Shown here in pieces: positions 43,197 through 51,304 of a DNA stretch of 64,000 bases (the stretch's first letter is position 1; every line of letters starts with the position of its first letter). A program made the position numbers and the translations under genes. Source of the DNA: JACVRW01 sp963803085 (lineage in GTDB: Bacteria; Actinomycetota; Thermoleophilia; Solirubrobacterales; Thermoleophilaceae); NCBI GenBank assembly GCA_963803085.1, contig CAWDLE010000006.1, forward strand, positions 1 to 64,000, read 5' to 3'. The notes under the pieces are model-generated. The model was not told the DNA's origin and made no database searches. It saw nothing but the letters and a program-made list of their open reading frames with translations.

Positions 43197-43533
43197 CTCC
43201 TTGCTCCTTCTGTTTGAGTTCGTCGAGGACGGCGTCCAGCTGCTCGAACCGCTCTGACCACGAGCGCTCGTAGTTCTTCACCCAGTCATGGATGGGCTTG
43301 AGCGCTTGGCCGTTCAGCCGGTACAGCCGCTGCCGTCCCTCGTCGCGCACCTCCACCGCTCCGACCTCTCGGAGCACGCGCAGGTGCTTGGACACCTGTG
43401 GCTGAGCCATGCCGAGCGTATGCACCAGGTGGTTGACCGGGCGCTCCCCGTCGGCGAGGGCGTCGAGGATCTGACGCCGCCGTGGCTCTGCCACGGCGTT
43501 GAACGCATCCGTTGTCGTCGCTGCTCGTGCCAC
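43180..43533 (-). CDS. ArsR-family repressor
   Basis: 117 residues from GTG 43533. Winged helix AFNAVAEPRRRQILDALADG and the recognition segment LGMAQPQVSKHLRVLREVG; no arsenic-type CxC, so it belongs with the SRPBCC-linked ArsR group. TTGACA-N16-TATGAT upstream places transcription start on this GTG, so the in-frame ATGs at 43545 and 43542 lie in the promoter. Overlaps the AHSA1 gene and probably regulates both. Confidence 0.87.
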   Translation of the reverse strand: MARAATTTDAFNAVAEPRRRQILDALADGERPVNHLVHTLGMAQPQVSKHLRVLREVGAVEVRDEGRQRLYRLNGQALKPIHDWVKNYERSWSERFEQLDAVLDELKQKEQGDGSDE

Positions 43534-43540
43534 GCGGACC

Positions 43541-43568
43541 ATCATATACCCATATCGGCATATGTCAA
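43541..43568 (-). promoter_or_regulatory. Consensus promoter and dyad of the ArsR operon
   Basis: Minus strand: TTGACA (43563-43568), 16-base spacer, TATGAT (43541-43546), then 7 bases to GTG 43533. The best sigma-70-like promoter in the window. CATAT-N12-ATATG (43543-43564) overlaps it and is a likely operator for autorepression. Confidence 0.75.
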
Positions 43569-43610
43569 GTAAGTTACGGTCAGCGCTGCCAACGAAGGAA
43601 GGGAATCCCC

Positions 43611-44436
43611 GTGACATCGAGCAGCCGCTGACACCGAACTGAAGGCCCGCCATCGCAAGATGTGGGCGTCTGGCGACTACCCGGCGATGGTCGACACGTT
43701 CCTGCTCCCGCTTGGCCCACGGCTCGTCGACGCGGCCGGCATCGGCGACGGCATGCGCGTGCTCGACGTGGCGGCCGGAACCGGCAACGCCTCGATCGTG
43801 GCCGCGCAGCGCGGCGCGCAGGTCACTGCCAGCGACCTCACCCCCGAGCTGTTCGACGCCGGCCGCGCTCGCGCGCAGTCAGAGGGAGTGGAGCTCGACT
43901 GGGTCGAGGCCGACGCCGAGAACCTCCCGTTCGACGACGAGTCCTACGACGTCGTGATGTCCTCGATCGGCGCGATGTTCGCGCCGCACCACCAGGACGT
44001 GGCGGACGAGCTGGTGCGCGTCTGCCGGCCGGGCGGCACGATCGCGCTGTTGAGCTGGACACCTGAGGGAATGATCGGCGCGCTCTTCCGCACGATGGGC
44101 CCGTTCGCCCCGCCGCCCCCGCCCGGCGCGCAGCCGGCGCCACTGTGGGGCAGCGAGGACCACGTGCGCGAGCTGTTCGGCGACCGCGTCGAGTGGGGCA
44201 CGCTCGAGCGCGACGACCTCGACATCACCGCCTTCCAGCATCCGCGCGACTACGGGGAGCACTTCAAGGGGCTCTACGGGCCAACGATCGTCGCCAGGGG
44301 CAACGCGGTCAAGAACGGCCAGGAAGCGGAGTTCGACGAGGCGCTGAACAACTTCTCCGACGAGTGGAATCGCGGCACGCAGGACGACGCACGCTTCGAG
44401 CAGGAGTACCTGGTCGCGGTCGGCACGCGCGCCTGA
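43611..44436 (+). CDS. SAM-dependent methyltransferase, frameshifted near start
   Basis: Class I methyltransferase: MRVLDVAAGTGNASIVAAQR is motif I, DWVEADAENLPFDDESYDVV motifs II and post-I. The coding frame is open from ATG 43660, but conserved-looking ADTELKARHRKMWASGDYP extends upstream in frame until a stop; GTG 43611 with GGAAGGG ahead begins in another frame. One extra C at 43625-43626 explains this. Corrected length about 274. Related proteins are UbiE-like small-molecule methyltransferases; substrate unknown. Divergent from the ArsR operon. Confidence 0.83.
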
Positions 44437-44477
44437 GTCCGGCGCCACACGCGCCGGGCTCGGCGGTTTCCGTCGAG

Positions 44478-44518
44478 CGTCCTGTCCTACCTACCGTATG
44501 GGTAGTCCAAGCAGGACG
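44478..44518. terminator. Nested hairpin between convergent genes
   Basis: Outer stem CGTCCTG/CAGGACG and inner stem CTACC/GGTAG around TACCGTATG. It lies 42 bases after the methyltransferase stop and 47 before the end of the convergent glutaredoxin-like gene, the place for a bidirectional terminator. Confidence 0.55.
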
Positions 44519-44564
44519 GTCGACCCTTCACCGCTGATGTAAGCGCCTCGAATCGGCGGGCGGT

Positions 44565-44861
44565 TCAGGAGGCGCGGTCCGAGGCCGTCGCCGGGTTGTC
44601 CCGCGCCCACTTCGCGATCTTGTCCGAGCCTGAGATGACCTCACCGTCGTCGGTCTCGAGGACCGGCACCATGTTCTGGCCGCTCAGTTCACGCACCTTG
44701 CGACGGGTGGGGTTGAGCGCGTCACCGAGGATGCCGAGGCCGTAGACCTTCTCGACCTCCGGGTTCCAGCCGGCCTCGCGGAGCGCCTCGTGGGCGTTGC
44801 GGCACGGGTGGCCGCCCGGGCGCGGTGAGCGGAACGTTCCCCAGCAGACGTAGAGCTTCAT
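44565..44861 (-). CDS. Glutaredoxin/GST N-terminal-domain protein
   Basis: 98 residues. Thioredoxin-fold pattern with YVCWGTFRSPRPGGHPCRNA at the active-site end, VPVLETDDGEVISGSDKIAK at the cis-Pro glutathione-binding loop. Only the N-terminal domain is present, no helical GST domain. The two Cys are separated by an insertion rather than a CxxC. Possibly a thiol-handling or stress protein. TAGGCT ends 7 bases before the ATG. Confidence 0.75.
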   Translation of the reverse strand: MKLYVCWGTFRSPRPGGHPCRNAHEALREAGWNPEVEKVYGLGILGDALNPTRRKVRELSGQNMVPVLETDDGEVISGSDKIAKWARDNPATASDRAS

Positions 44862-44891
44862 GCGCGGCAGCCTATTCGGCGCGGGCGCGGC

Positions 44892-45917
44892 CTAGTCCAC
44901 GAGCGTGGTCACGGCCGCCGGCGCCGGTCCCACGAACACGCTGTCGCCCACCTCGTGCAGCTCGAGCGAGGGAAGCTGAACCAGCAGCGTCTTGCCGCCC
45001 TCGTGGCGCAGGCGGTAGAGCACGTCGTGGCCGCGGAACTCCCGTGCGACCACCTCGGCGTTCCCGTTGCCGTCCGCGCGCAGCTCCAGCTGCTCGGGCC
45101 GGACCGCCACGTGCACCGAGCCGCTCGCGGGCCCGCGCAGGTCGAACACTCCCAGCTCGGTCTCGACCCCGCCGCCGCGGGCTACGCCCGACAGCACGTT
45201 CACCTCGCCCACGAACTGCGCCGCCCAGCGGGTGGCGGGCTCGCCATACACCTGCACCGGCGGGCCCACCTGCACGATCTCGCCGTCGCGCATCACGGCC
45301 AGGCGATCGGCCAGCGACAGGGCCTCCTCCTGGTCGTGGGTCACGAGCAGAGCGGTGGCCTCGGCGTCGCGCAGGATCAGCTCGACCTCACGGCGCAGGC
45401 CGCCACGCAGGGTGGCGTCGAGGCTCGAGAAGGGCTCGTCGAGCAGCACGAGCTCCGGTTCCGGCGCGAGCGCGCGGGCGAGGGCCACGCGCTGGCGCTC
45501 GCCGCCCGAGAGCTCGTGGACGTTCGTACGCGCCTTGTGCTGGAGCCCGACCAGCTCGAGCGTCCGCCGAGTGAGCGTGTCGCGCTCCTCGCGCGGCCGG
45601 CTCGTGAGCCCGAACGCCACGTTGCCCTCCACGCTCAGGTGCGGGAACAGGGCGTAGTCCTGGAAGACCATGCCCACGCGCCGCTTCTCGGGCGGGATGA
45701 TCCGGCCGGGGCCGGCCACGACTTCGTCGGAGACCACCACGCAGCCGGCGTCCGGCTGCTCGAAGCCCGCGATCACCCGCAGCAGCGTCGTCTTGCCGCA
45801 ACCCGACGGCCCGAGCACCGCCATCAGCTCGCCGCGCTCGATCTCGAGGTTCAGCTCGCGGACGGCCTCGATCGCGCCGAACGACTTCGAGAGGCCGCGC
45901 ACCCGCACGTGGCTCAT
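44892..45917 (-). CDS. fbpC: Ferric-iron ABC importer ATPase
   Basis: 341 residues. Walker A GPSGCGKTTLLRVI, Q-loop VFQDYALFPHL, signature LSGGERQRVALARALA, Walker B LVLLDEPFSSLD and H-loop LLVTHDQEEAL; a TOBE-like C-terminal domain follows (VHVAVRPEQLEL). Belongs to the FbpC/spermidine-putrescine class. ATGA overlap with the permease gene, and the operon is preceded by an iron box, so it probably powers Fe3+ uptake. Confidence 0.9.
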   Translation of the reverse strand: MSHVRVRGLSKSFGAIEAVRELNLEIERGELMAVLGPSGCGKTTLLRVIAGFEQPDAGCVVVSDEVVAGPGRIIPPEKRRVGMVFQDYALFPHLSVEGNVAFGLTSRPREERDTLTRRTLELVGLQHKARTNVHELSGGERQRVALARALAPEPELVLLDEPFSSLDATLRGGLRREVELILRDAEATALLVTHDQEEALSLADRLAVMRDGEIVQVGPPVQVYGEPATRWAAQFVGEVNVLSGVARGGGVETELGVFDLRGPASGSVHVAVRPEQLELRADGNGNAEVVAREFRGHDVLYRLRHEGGKTLLVQLPSLELHEVGDSVFVGPAPAAVTTLVD

Positions 45918-47557
45918 GCCCGCGCCGCCTCGGGCTCGTCGACCCAGGCCGACGCGACGGGTGACGCCTCCACCTCGCTGGCGCCGGCGCGCCCGGACAT
46001 CCGGATCATCAGCGCCACAGGCAGGAGACCCACCAGCACGATCAGGAGCGCGGGCAGCGCCGCAGTCTGGAAGAGCGACTCGGTTGTTGCCTGCCAAACC
46101 GCGATGGCGAGCGTGTCGCCGCCGAGCGGCCGCAGGAGCAGCGTGGCGGGCAGCTCCTTCATCACCTCCACGAAGACGAGCAGCGCGGCCGTGACGAGAC
46201 CTGTGCGGAGCAGCGGCACGTGCACGCGCGCGAGCACGTCGAGGCGGTCGGCGCCGAGTCCACGGGCGGCGTCGTCGAGCTGGCGCGGGATGCGCAGCAG
46301 GCTCGCCTCGATCGCGCCCCAGGCGAGGGCGAGGAAGCGAACGACGTAGGCGTAGAAGAGTCCGATCACTGTGCCGGTGAGCAGTAGTCCCGTGCCCGCC
46401 ACTCCGTCGATGCGCCGCTCGAGCCAGCCGAGCGGCACTATCACCGCCACGGCGACAACGGAGCCCGGCAGGCCGTATCCGATCGTAGCGGTGCGGGCCG
46501 CGATGGCGGCCGTTCTGGAGGCGCTCGCGCGGACCCCGTATGCCAGCAGCAGAGCCGCCACCGGCACGAGCAGCGCGCTCATCCCGGAGAGCAGCAAGCT
46601 GTTGCGAGTGGAGGTGGCGAACTCGGGGGCGAGCAGGCCGTCCCTGATCGACTCCACCGACCACACGGCGAGCTGCGCGAGCGGGGCGCCCACCACCCCA
46701 CCGACGAGCGCGAGCGGCAGGATCACCGCGGCCGCGGCCGAGAGTCCGTGCAGGCGCACCGGCCGCACCACGTCGCCGCTCGCCGCCAGCTGGGCGTGCC
46801 GCGCCCGACCGCGCGCCAGGCGCTCGAGCACCAGCAGCGTGAGGGTGACCGACACGAGCAGCGTGGCGAACTGCATGGCCGCGTCGCGATCAAAGGCGTT
46901 GAACCAGACGCGGTAGATCGCGTCCGTGAACGTGCGGACGCCGAGCAGGTTGACGGTGCCGAAGTCGGCGAGCGCCTCCATCAGGGCGAGCGCCACCCCG
47001 CCGAGGATCGCCGGCCGCGCAAGCGGCAGGCCCACGCGTAGGATCGCCCGGCGGCGCGAGAGCCCCAGGCCGCGCGCGGCCTCGATCAGCGTGCGCGACT
47101 GGCTGAGGAAAGCCGCCCGCGCCAGCAGGTAGACGTACGGGTACAGCACCAGCGTGAAGATGCAGACGGCCCCCAGCGTGGAGCGGATGCCGGGTAGGTC
47201 GAGCCCCAGCGCGAAGAGCGTGAAGACGTAGCCGGGCATCGCGAGCGGCAGCACGAGCGCCCACTCGATCCAGCGCCGGCCCGGGAACTCGAAGAAGGAC
47301 ACGAGCGCGGCGAGCGAGGTGCCGAGCAGGAACGTGCCGGCCCCGACGCCCACGAGCAGGAACGCCGTGGCCTCGATCGCCTCGGGCAGGAGGCCCGAGA
47401 AGCGCGAGAGCCCGCCCGGGGCGAAGATGAAGGAGAGCGGCAGGCCGATGAGCGGTCCCGCCACGAGCAGCGCGCAGAGGACGGTGCCGATGGCGAAGCC
47501 ATCAAGCTGTCGCCGTTGCGCAAGCGGCGGGCGTTGCCCGACGCGCAGCGACCTCAT
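45914..47557 (-). CDS. fbpB: Ferric-iron ABC importer permease, fused two-domain
   Basis: 547 residues with about twelve membrane helices: two BPD_transp_1 domains in one chain, each with its EAA-type loop (IEAARGLGLSRRRAILRVGL near residue 160, LDDAARGLGADRLDVLARVH near 440) that docks on the ATPase. This is the FbpB/AfuB layout. Between the solute-binding protein and ATPase genes. Confidence 0.92.
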   Translation of the reverse strand: MRSLRVGQRPPLAQRRQLDGFAIGTVLCALLVAGPLIGLPLSFIFAPGGLSRFSGLLPEAIEATAFLLVGVGAGTFLLGTSLAALVSFFEFPGRRWIEWALVLPLAMPGYVFTLFALGLDLPGIRSTLGAVCIFTLVLYPYVYLLARAAFLSQSRTLIEAARGLGLSRRRAILRVGLPLARPAILGGVALALMEALADFGTVNLLGVRTFTDAIYRVWFNAFDRDAAMQFATLLVSVTLTLLVLERLARGRARHAQLAASGDVVRPVRLHGLSAAAAVILPLALVGGVVGAPLAQLAVWSVESIRDGLLAPEFATSTRNSLLLSGMSALLVPVAALLLAYGVRASASRTAAIAARTATIGYGLPGSVVAVAVIVPLGWLERRIDGVAGTGLLLTGTVIGLFYAYVVRFLALAWGAIEASLLRIPRQLDDAARGLGADRLDVLARVHVPLLRTGLVTAALLVFVEVMKELPATLLLRPLGGDTLAIAVWQATTESLFQTAALPALLIVLVGLLPVALMIRMSGRAGASEVEASPVASAWVDEPEAARA

Positions 47558-47561
47558 CCCC

Positions 47562-48578
47562 TCAGTCCCAACCGACCTCGTCCATCAGGTTGAGCGCCTC
47601 CGTGAGGTGCGCGCCAGCGCCGTCCACGTCGATGACGTCCTGCTTGAAGTCGCCGAACTGGGCTATCTGCGGCGACGGCTGCGCTCCCTCGACCACAGGG
47701 AACTCGTGGTTGTTCAGCGCGAACACCTCCTGCTGCTTCGGCTCGAGCAGGAACTCGATCAGCTGGCGCGCCTCCTCGCGGTGGTCGGTCCCGCGTACCA
47801 CGCCGATCCCGGACAGGTTCACGTGCGTGCCGCGTCCCTGCTGGTCGGCCCACTCGAGCGTCACCGGGAAGTCGGGGTCCTCCTCGAGCTCGCGGCCGAG
47901 GTAGTAGGAGTTGGTGAGGCCGACGTCGCAGTCGCCGTCCGCGATGGCGTCCAGCACGTCCGTGTCCGAGCCGAGGATGGTCGGGTCGTTCGCCATCCAG
48001 CGGCGCAGCATGCGCTCGGTGGCGGCGCGCCCGTCCTTCGCGAGCCTGTCGGCCACGAACGACGTGTTGTACTCGCTCGTCCCCGAGCGCAGGCAGAGCC
48101 GGCCCTTCCACTTCGGGTCGCCGAGGCCCTCGTAGGTGGTCACCTCGCCGGCCGCCACCCGCTCCGTCGAGCGCATGATCGTTCGCGCGCGCAGTGTCAG
48201 GCCGTACCAGGTGCCGTCCGGATCGCTCACGTCGGGAGCCGCATCGCCGATCTTGACCGGCTCGAGCAGGCCGGCCTCCTTTGCGCGCCAGAGGTTGGCG
48301 GCGTCGACCGTGATCAGAACGTCGGCGGGCGTGTTGTCTCCCTCGGTCTTGAGCCGCTCATACAGCTCCGACGCGTCTCCGCCGCGCAGGCGCAGGTCAT
48401 TGCCCGTGTCCTTGGCGAAGCGCTCGAAGGGCTCCTCCTCGCCGTAATGAGAGCGGGCGGAGTAGATCACCAGCTCGTCCGAGGACGAGCCCGACGTGGC
48501 CAGGATCACGCCGACGAAGGCGAGCAGCACAAGGATGGCGCCGCCGGTCAGGAGTGCGAGCAGGCTGCGGCGCGACAT
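47562..48578 (-). CDS. fbpA: Ferric-iron-binding periplasmic-type protein
   Basis: 338 residues. N-terminal signal anchor (LLALLTGGAILVLLAFVGVI), then a class II solute-binding fold with ELVIYSARSHYGEEEPFERF at the start and the tyrosine pair in LTNSYYLGRELEE that binds ferric iron in FbpA. Transport role fits the adjacent permease and ATPase and the iron box upstream. Confidence 0.9.
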   Translation of the reverse strand: MSRRSLLALLTGGAILVLLAFVGVILATSGSSSDELVIYSARSHYGEEEPFERFAKDTGNDLRLRGGDASELYERLKTEGDNTPADVLITVDAANLWRAKEAGLLEPVKIGDAAPDVSDPDGTWYGLTLRARTIMRSTERVAAGEVTTYEGLGDPKWKGRLCLRSGTSEYNTSFVADRLAKDGRAATERMLRRWMANDPTILGSDTDVLDAIADGDCDVGLTNSYYLGRELEEDPDFPVTLEWADQQGRGTHVNLSGIGVVRGTDHREEARQLIEFLLEPKQQEVFALNNHEFPVVEGAQPSPQIAQFGDFKQDVIDVDGAGAHLTEALNLMDEVGWD

Positions 48579-48582
48579 GGCC

Positions 48583-48804
48583 CTACGGCGTGGTCTCGGT
48601 GCCGGTCGCCTCGGGCTCGGTCTCGCCCGTGGTCTCGGTGCCCGTGGTCGCCTCGGTGCCCGTGCCGGTGGTCTCTGTGCCCGTTCCGTCCTCGAACTGG
48701 ACGTCGCCGCTGCGCTCCTCGCCGCAGGCCGCGACGCCAATTGCAGCGCCGGTTCCGAGGGTCGCCGCGATCACGACTGTGGCCGTCTTTCGCATCATGC
48801 GCAT
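48583..48804 (-). CDS. Small Thr/Glu-rich lipoprotein, first gene of iron operon
   Basis: 71-73 residues. A signal peptide ends in the lipobox GVAACG; the rest is acidic, then a low-complexity tail built from TGTETTG, TETEP-like units. Starts: ATG 48804, 48798 or 48795; TACCCT ends 7 bases before ATG 48798, which favours that one. Directly behind an iron box and ahead of the iron-binding protein gene by 4 bases, so iron-regulated. May be an iron or siderophore accessory, but the tail makes homology unreliable. Confidence 0.65.
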   Translation of the reverse strand: MRMMRKTATVVIAATLGTGAAIGVAACGEERSGDVQFEDGTGTETTGTGTEATTGTETTGETEPEATGTETTP

Positions 48805-48822
48805 TAGGGTAGCCTAACTCCG
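48804..48822. promoter_or_regulatory. DtxR/IdeR-type iron box
   Basis: TTAGGGTAGCCTAACTCCG fits the TTAGGTTAGSCTAACCTAA consensus at about 14 of 19 positions, with the core TAGCCTAAC intact. It overlaps TACCCT (48806-48811), the probable -10 of the iron importer operon, so iron-loaded repressor would block that operon; it is about 50 bases from sufB. Confidence 0.72.
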
Positions 48823-48854
48823 ACCCCGGGGGTCTGGAAAGCCGCCCGGCGCGC

Positions 48855-48860
48855 TATCCT
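48855..48860 (+). promoter_or_regulatory. -10-like TATCCT of sufB
   Basis: TATCCT ends 8 bases before the sufB ATG; AGGGG just before the ATG might also serve as a ribosome site. Confidence 0.45.
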
Positions 48861-48868
48861 AGGGGTGT

Positions 48869-50326
48869 ATGGCAGCCCCTGACAAAACCCGTGTCCAGAA
48901 GCCCAGCCCGATCAAGGAGGACGAGCAGGGCCAGCTCGTCGCCAAGAAGGGGATCTCCCGCGACGTGATCGCGGAGCTCTCCAAGATCAAGGGCGAGCCG
49001 GAGTGGATGCGCGAGAAGCGCATCAAGTCCTACGAGATCTTCGAGCGCAAGCCGATCCCGACCTGGGGCGTGGACCTCTCGGACCTCGACCTGTCCGAGC
49101 TCGTGCTCTACTCCCCGCCCGAGGCGGGCCGCTACGACAGCTGGGACGACGTTCCAGACGAGCAGAAGGACACCTTCGAGAAGCTCGGCATCCCGCAGGC
49201 GGAGCGCGAGCACCTCGCCGGCGTGGTGGGCGTGTGGCGCCAGGAGCCCTTCTACGAGGGGCTCAAGAAGGAGTACGCGGACCAGGGAATCATCTTCTGC
49301 GCCATGGACACGGCGGTCACCGAGCACGAGGACCTCGTGCGCGAGTACTTCATGAAGAAGTGCGTGCCGCCGCAGGACAACAAGTTCTCGGCGCTGCACG
49401 GCGCGGTCTGGTCAGGTGGCTCGTTCCTGTACGTGCCGAAGGACGTGAAGGTCGACCTGCCGCTGCAGGCCTACTTCCGCATGGAGGGCGCCAACGAGGG
49501 CACCTTCGAGCACACGCTGATCATCGCCGACTCGGGCTCCGAGGTGAACTACATCGAGGGCTGCACCGCGCAGACCTACTCGGTCAACTCGATGCACTCC
49601 GCGGTGGTCGAGATCTTCGTCAAGGAGGGCGCGAAGGCCCGCTACACGACCGTCCAGAACTGGTCGAAGGACGTGTTCAACCTGAACACGAAGCGGGCGA
49701 TCGTCGAGGCCAACGGCACCGTCGAGTGGGTCGGCGGCTCCATGGGCGCCAAGAAGGTCATGCTCTACCCCGGCTCCTTCCTGATCGGCGAGGGCGCGCG
49801 CGCAGACCACCTCAACGTGGGCGTGGCCTCCGGCGACGTGTGGAAGGACACCGGCGCAAAGGTCGTGCACCTGGCGCCGAACACCACCTCCAACATCCTC
49901 GCCAAGTCGATCTCCAAGGACGGCGGGATCATGGGCTACCGCGGTCTCGTCCGCATGGGCCACAACTCGCAGGGCTCGAAGGCCCGCGTGCAGTGCGACG
50001 GCCTCATGATGGACGACCGCTCGCGCTCGGACACCTGGCCCGACATCCAGATCCAGAACCCCCACGTGACCGTGGCCCACGAGGCCGTGGTCGGCAAGAT
50101 CTCCGACGAGCAGCTCTTCTACCTCCAGTCACGCGGCCTCTCCGAGGAGGAGGCGGCCGCGATGATCGTGAACGGCTTCATCGAGCCGGTCACGAAGGAG
50201 CTGCCGATGGAGTACGCCGTCGAGCTGAATCGCTTGATCCAGCTCGAGATGGTCGACAGCGATCGGCTGACCCGCCGCGGCGGCATCGGACCGCGCCTGA
50301 GCCGCCGCCGATTACAGCGGCGGTGA
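48869..50326 (+). CDS. sufB: SUF scaffold subunit SufB, frameshifted at the last codons
   Basis: 485 codons as read. GISRDVIAELSKIKGEPEWM, FCAMDTAVTEHEDLVREYF, SGGSFLYVPKDVKVDLPLQA, the MHSAVVEIFVKEGAKARYTT strand and the C-terminal core ARVQCDGLMMDDRSRSDTWP mark SufB. Nearly all SufB proteins end shortly after LIQLEM; here the frame runs on for 23 basic residues. Deleting A50262 gives EMVDSVG and stop at 50268-50270, the normal end. It stands alone, about 10 kb after sufCDSU, divergent from an iron importer and next to an iron box. Confidence 0.95.
   Translation: MAAPDKTRVQKPSPIKEDEQGQLVAKKGISRDVIAELSKIKGEPEWMREKRIKSYEIFERKPIPTWGVDLSDLDLSELVLYSPPEAGRYDSWDDVPDEQKDTFEKLGIPQAEREHLAGVVGVWRQEPFYEGLKKEYADQGIIFCAMDTAVTEHEDLVREYFMKKCVPPQDNKFSALHGAVWSGGSFLYVPKDVKVDLPLQAYFRMEGANEGTFEHTLIIADSGSEVNYIEGCTAQTYSVNSMHSAVVEIFVKEGAKARYTTVQNWSKDVFNLNTKRAIVEANGTVEWVGGSMGAKKVMLYPGSFLIGEGARADHLNVGVASGDVWKDTGAKVVHLAPNTTSNILAKSISKDGGIMGYRGLVRMGHNSQGSKARVQCDGLMMDDRSRSDTWPDIQIQNPHVTVAHEAVVGKISDEQLFYLQSRGLSEEEAAAMIVNGFIEPVTKELPMEYAVELNRLIQLEMVDSDRLTRRGGIGPRLSRRRLQRR
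50302..50323 (+). terminator. Terminator hairpin behind sufB
   Basis: CCGCCGC-CGATTACA-GCGGCGG, 7-base stem, 32 bases after the corrected sufB stop. Its presence inside the uncorrected reading frame supports the shorter SufB. Confidence 0.6.
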
Positions 50327-50603
50327 AGGGGTCAGGTCGACAACTCGCAGTTCGAGCCCTCACGATGGCGGGTTAGGCGTGTTGCGGCTCTATTTGAACG
50401 AAAACCTGAGGCACCCCGGGCTTGGGACGGGGGTTAAGCGAGTTGTGGACCCCATTTGGGTGACCCCCTCAATGCCGCAGTTAGCCCGGCCGAGACCGGC
50501 ACGCGGGTGGCGCCGGCCCCTCGCCGCGTCGCGTTGATCGGTTAGTAAAAAGCCGCCTAACGAGGGTTGCCCTCCGGCGCGGGCGCGGCCTTAGCGTCCG
50601 CGC
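50327..50603. other. Non-coding stretch with degenerate direct repeats
   Basis: 277 bases with no credible gene. It holds two related blocks, GTTAGGCGTGTTGCGGCTCTATTTG approximated at 50372-50396 and its cousin at 50433-50458 (shared pattern GTTARGCGWGTTGYGG...ATTTG), about 61 bases apart; an inverted repeat GTTAG-N11-CTAAC at 50541-50561; and GGGGTCAGGTC at 50328-50338, similar to half of the palindromic repeat. TAGCGT (50592-50597) is the likely -10 of the next gene. Confidence 0.5.
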
Positions 50604-51248
50604 ATGAGAAAAACTCTCGTAGTGCTACTCGCTGCGTCCGCCGTGCTCGTGCCGGCGGCGTCGGCCCAGGCCGCCGAGCCCATCCTGTTCGTTCACGGGT
50701 GGAGCTCCAGCGGCTCGGTCTGGAACACCATGATCAGCCGCTTCCAGGCTGACGGGTTCACCAACCTCAACAACTGGTCGTACAACACCGCGCAGTCGAA
50801 CAGGACGACCGCCAGCCAGATCGCGACGAAGGTGAGCCAGATCCGTGCGGCCACGGGCGCCGCGAAGGTCGACATCATCACCCACTCCATGGGTGGGCTC
50901 TCGTCACGCTGGTACGTGAAGTTCCTCGGCGGCTCGAGCTCGGTCGACGAGTGGGTCTCGCTCGGCGGGCCGAACCACGGGACGAACCTCGCGAGCCTCT
51001 GCTTCTGGCAGACGTCGTGCATCGAGATGCGTGCCGGCTCGACATTCCTCTCGCAGCTGAACAGCGGCGACGAGACGCCCGGTGACGTGCGTTACGGCAC
51101 CTGGTGGTCGCCGTGCGACGAGGTGATCAATCCGGACTCGAGCATCCTGCTCAGCGGGGCCACGAACACGCGGACCGCGTGCATCCTGCACTCGGGCTAC
51201 TACGGCAGCTCGACCGTCTACGGGCAGGTGCGCAACTTCGTGCGCTGA
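50604..51248 (+). CDS. Secreted lipase/esterase (LipA-type)
   Basis: 214 residues. Sec signal (RKTLVVLLAASAVLVPAASA) with cleavage near QAAEP. Alpha/beta hydrolase: oxyanion FVHGWSSSGSVW, nucleophile Ser in ITHSMGGLSS, acid Asp candidate in PCDEVINPD, catalytic His in CILHSGYYG. Size and motifs fit the small Bacillus LipA / Streptomyces lipase class 2. TAGCGT ends 6 bases before the ATG. Confidence 0.88.
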   Translation: MRKTLVVLLAASAVLVPAASAQAAEPILFVHGWSSSGSVWNTMISRFQADGFTNLNNWSYNTAQSNRTTASQIATKVSQIRAATGAAKVDIITHSMGGLSSRWYVKFLGGSSSVDEWVSLGGPNHGTNLASLCFWQTSCIEMRAGSTFLSQLNSGDETPGDVRYGTWWSPCDEVINPDSSILLSGATNTRTACILHSGYYGSSTVYGQVRNFVR

Positions 51249-51304
51249 CCGGGGAACGGCGGGGAGCCTCAACCCCGGAGGCTCCCCTGCCGATTGCCTT
51301 GGGG

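Noticed and set aside
50328..50338. Fourth copy of the palindromic repeat (GGGGTCAGGTC)
   Set aside because: Only half of the core is present and no second arm follows; recorded as a resemblance.
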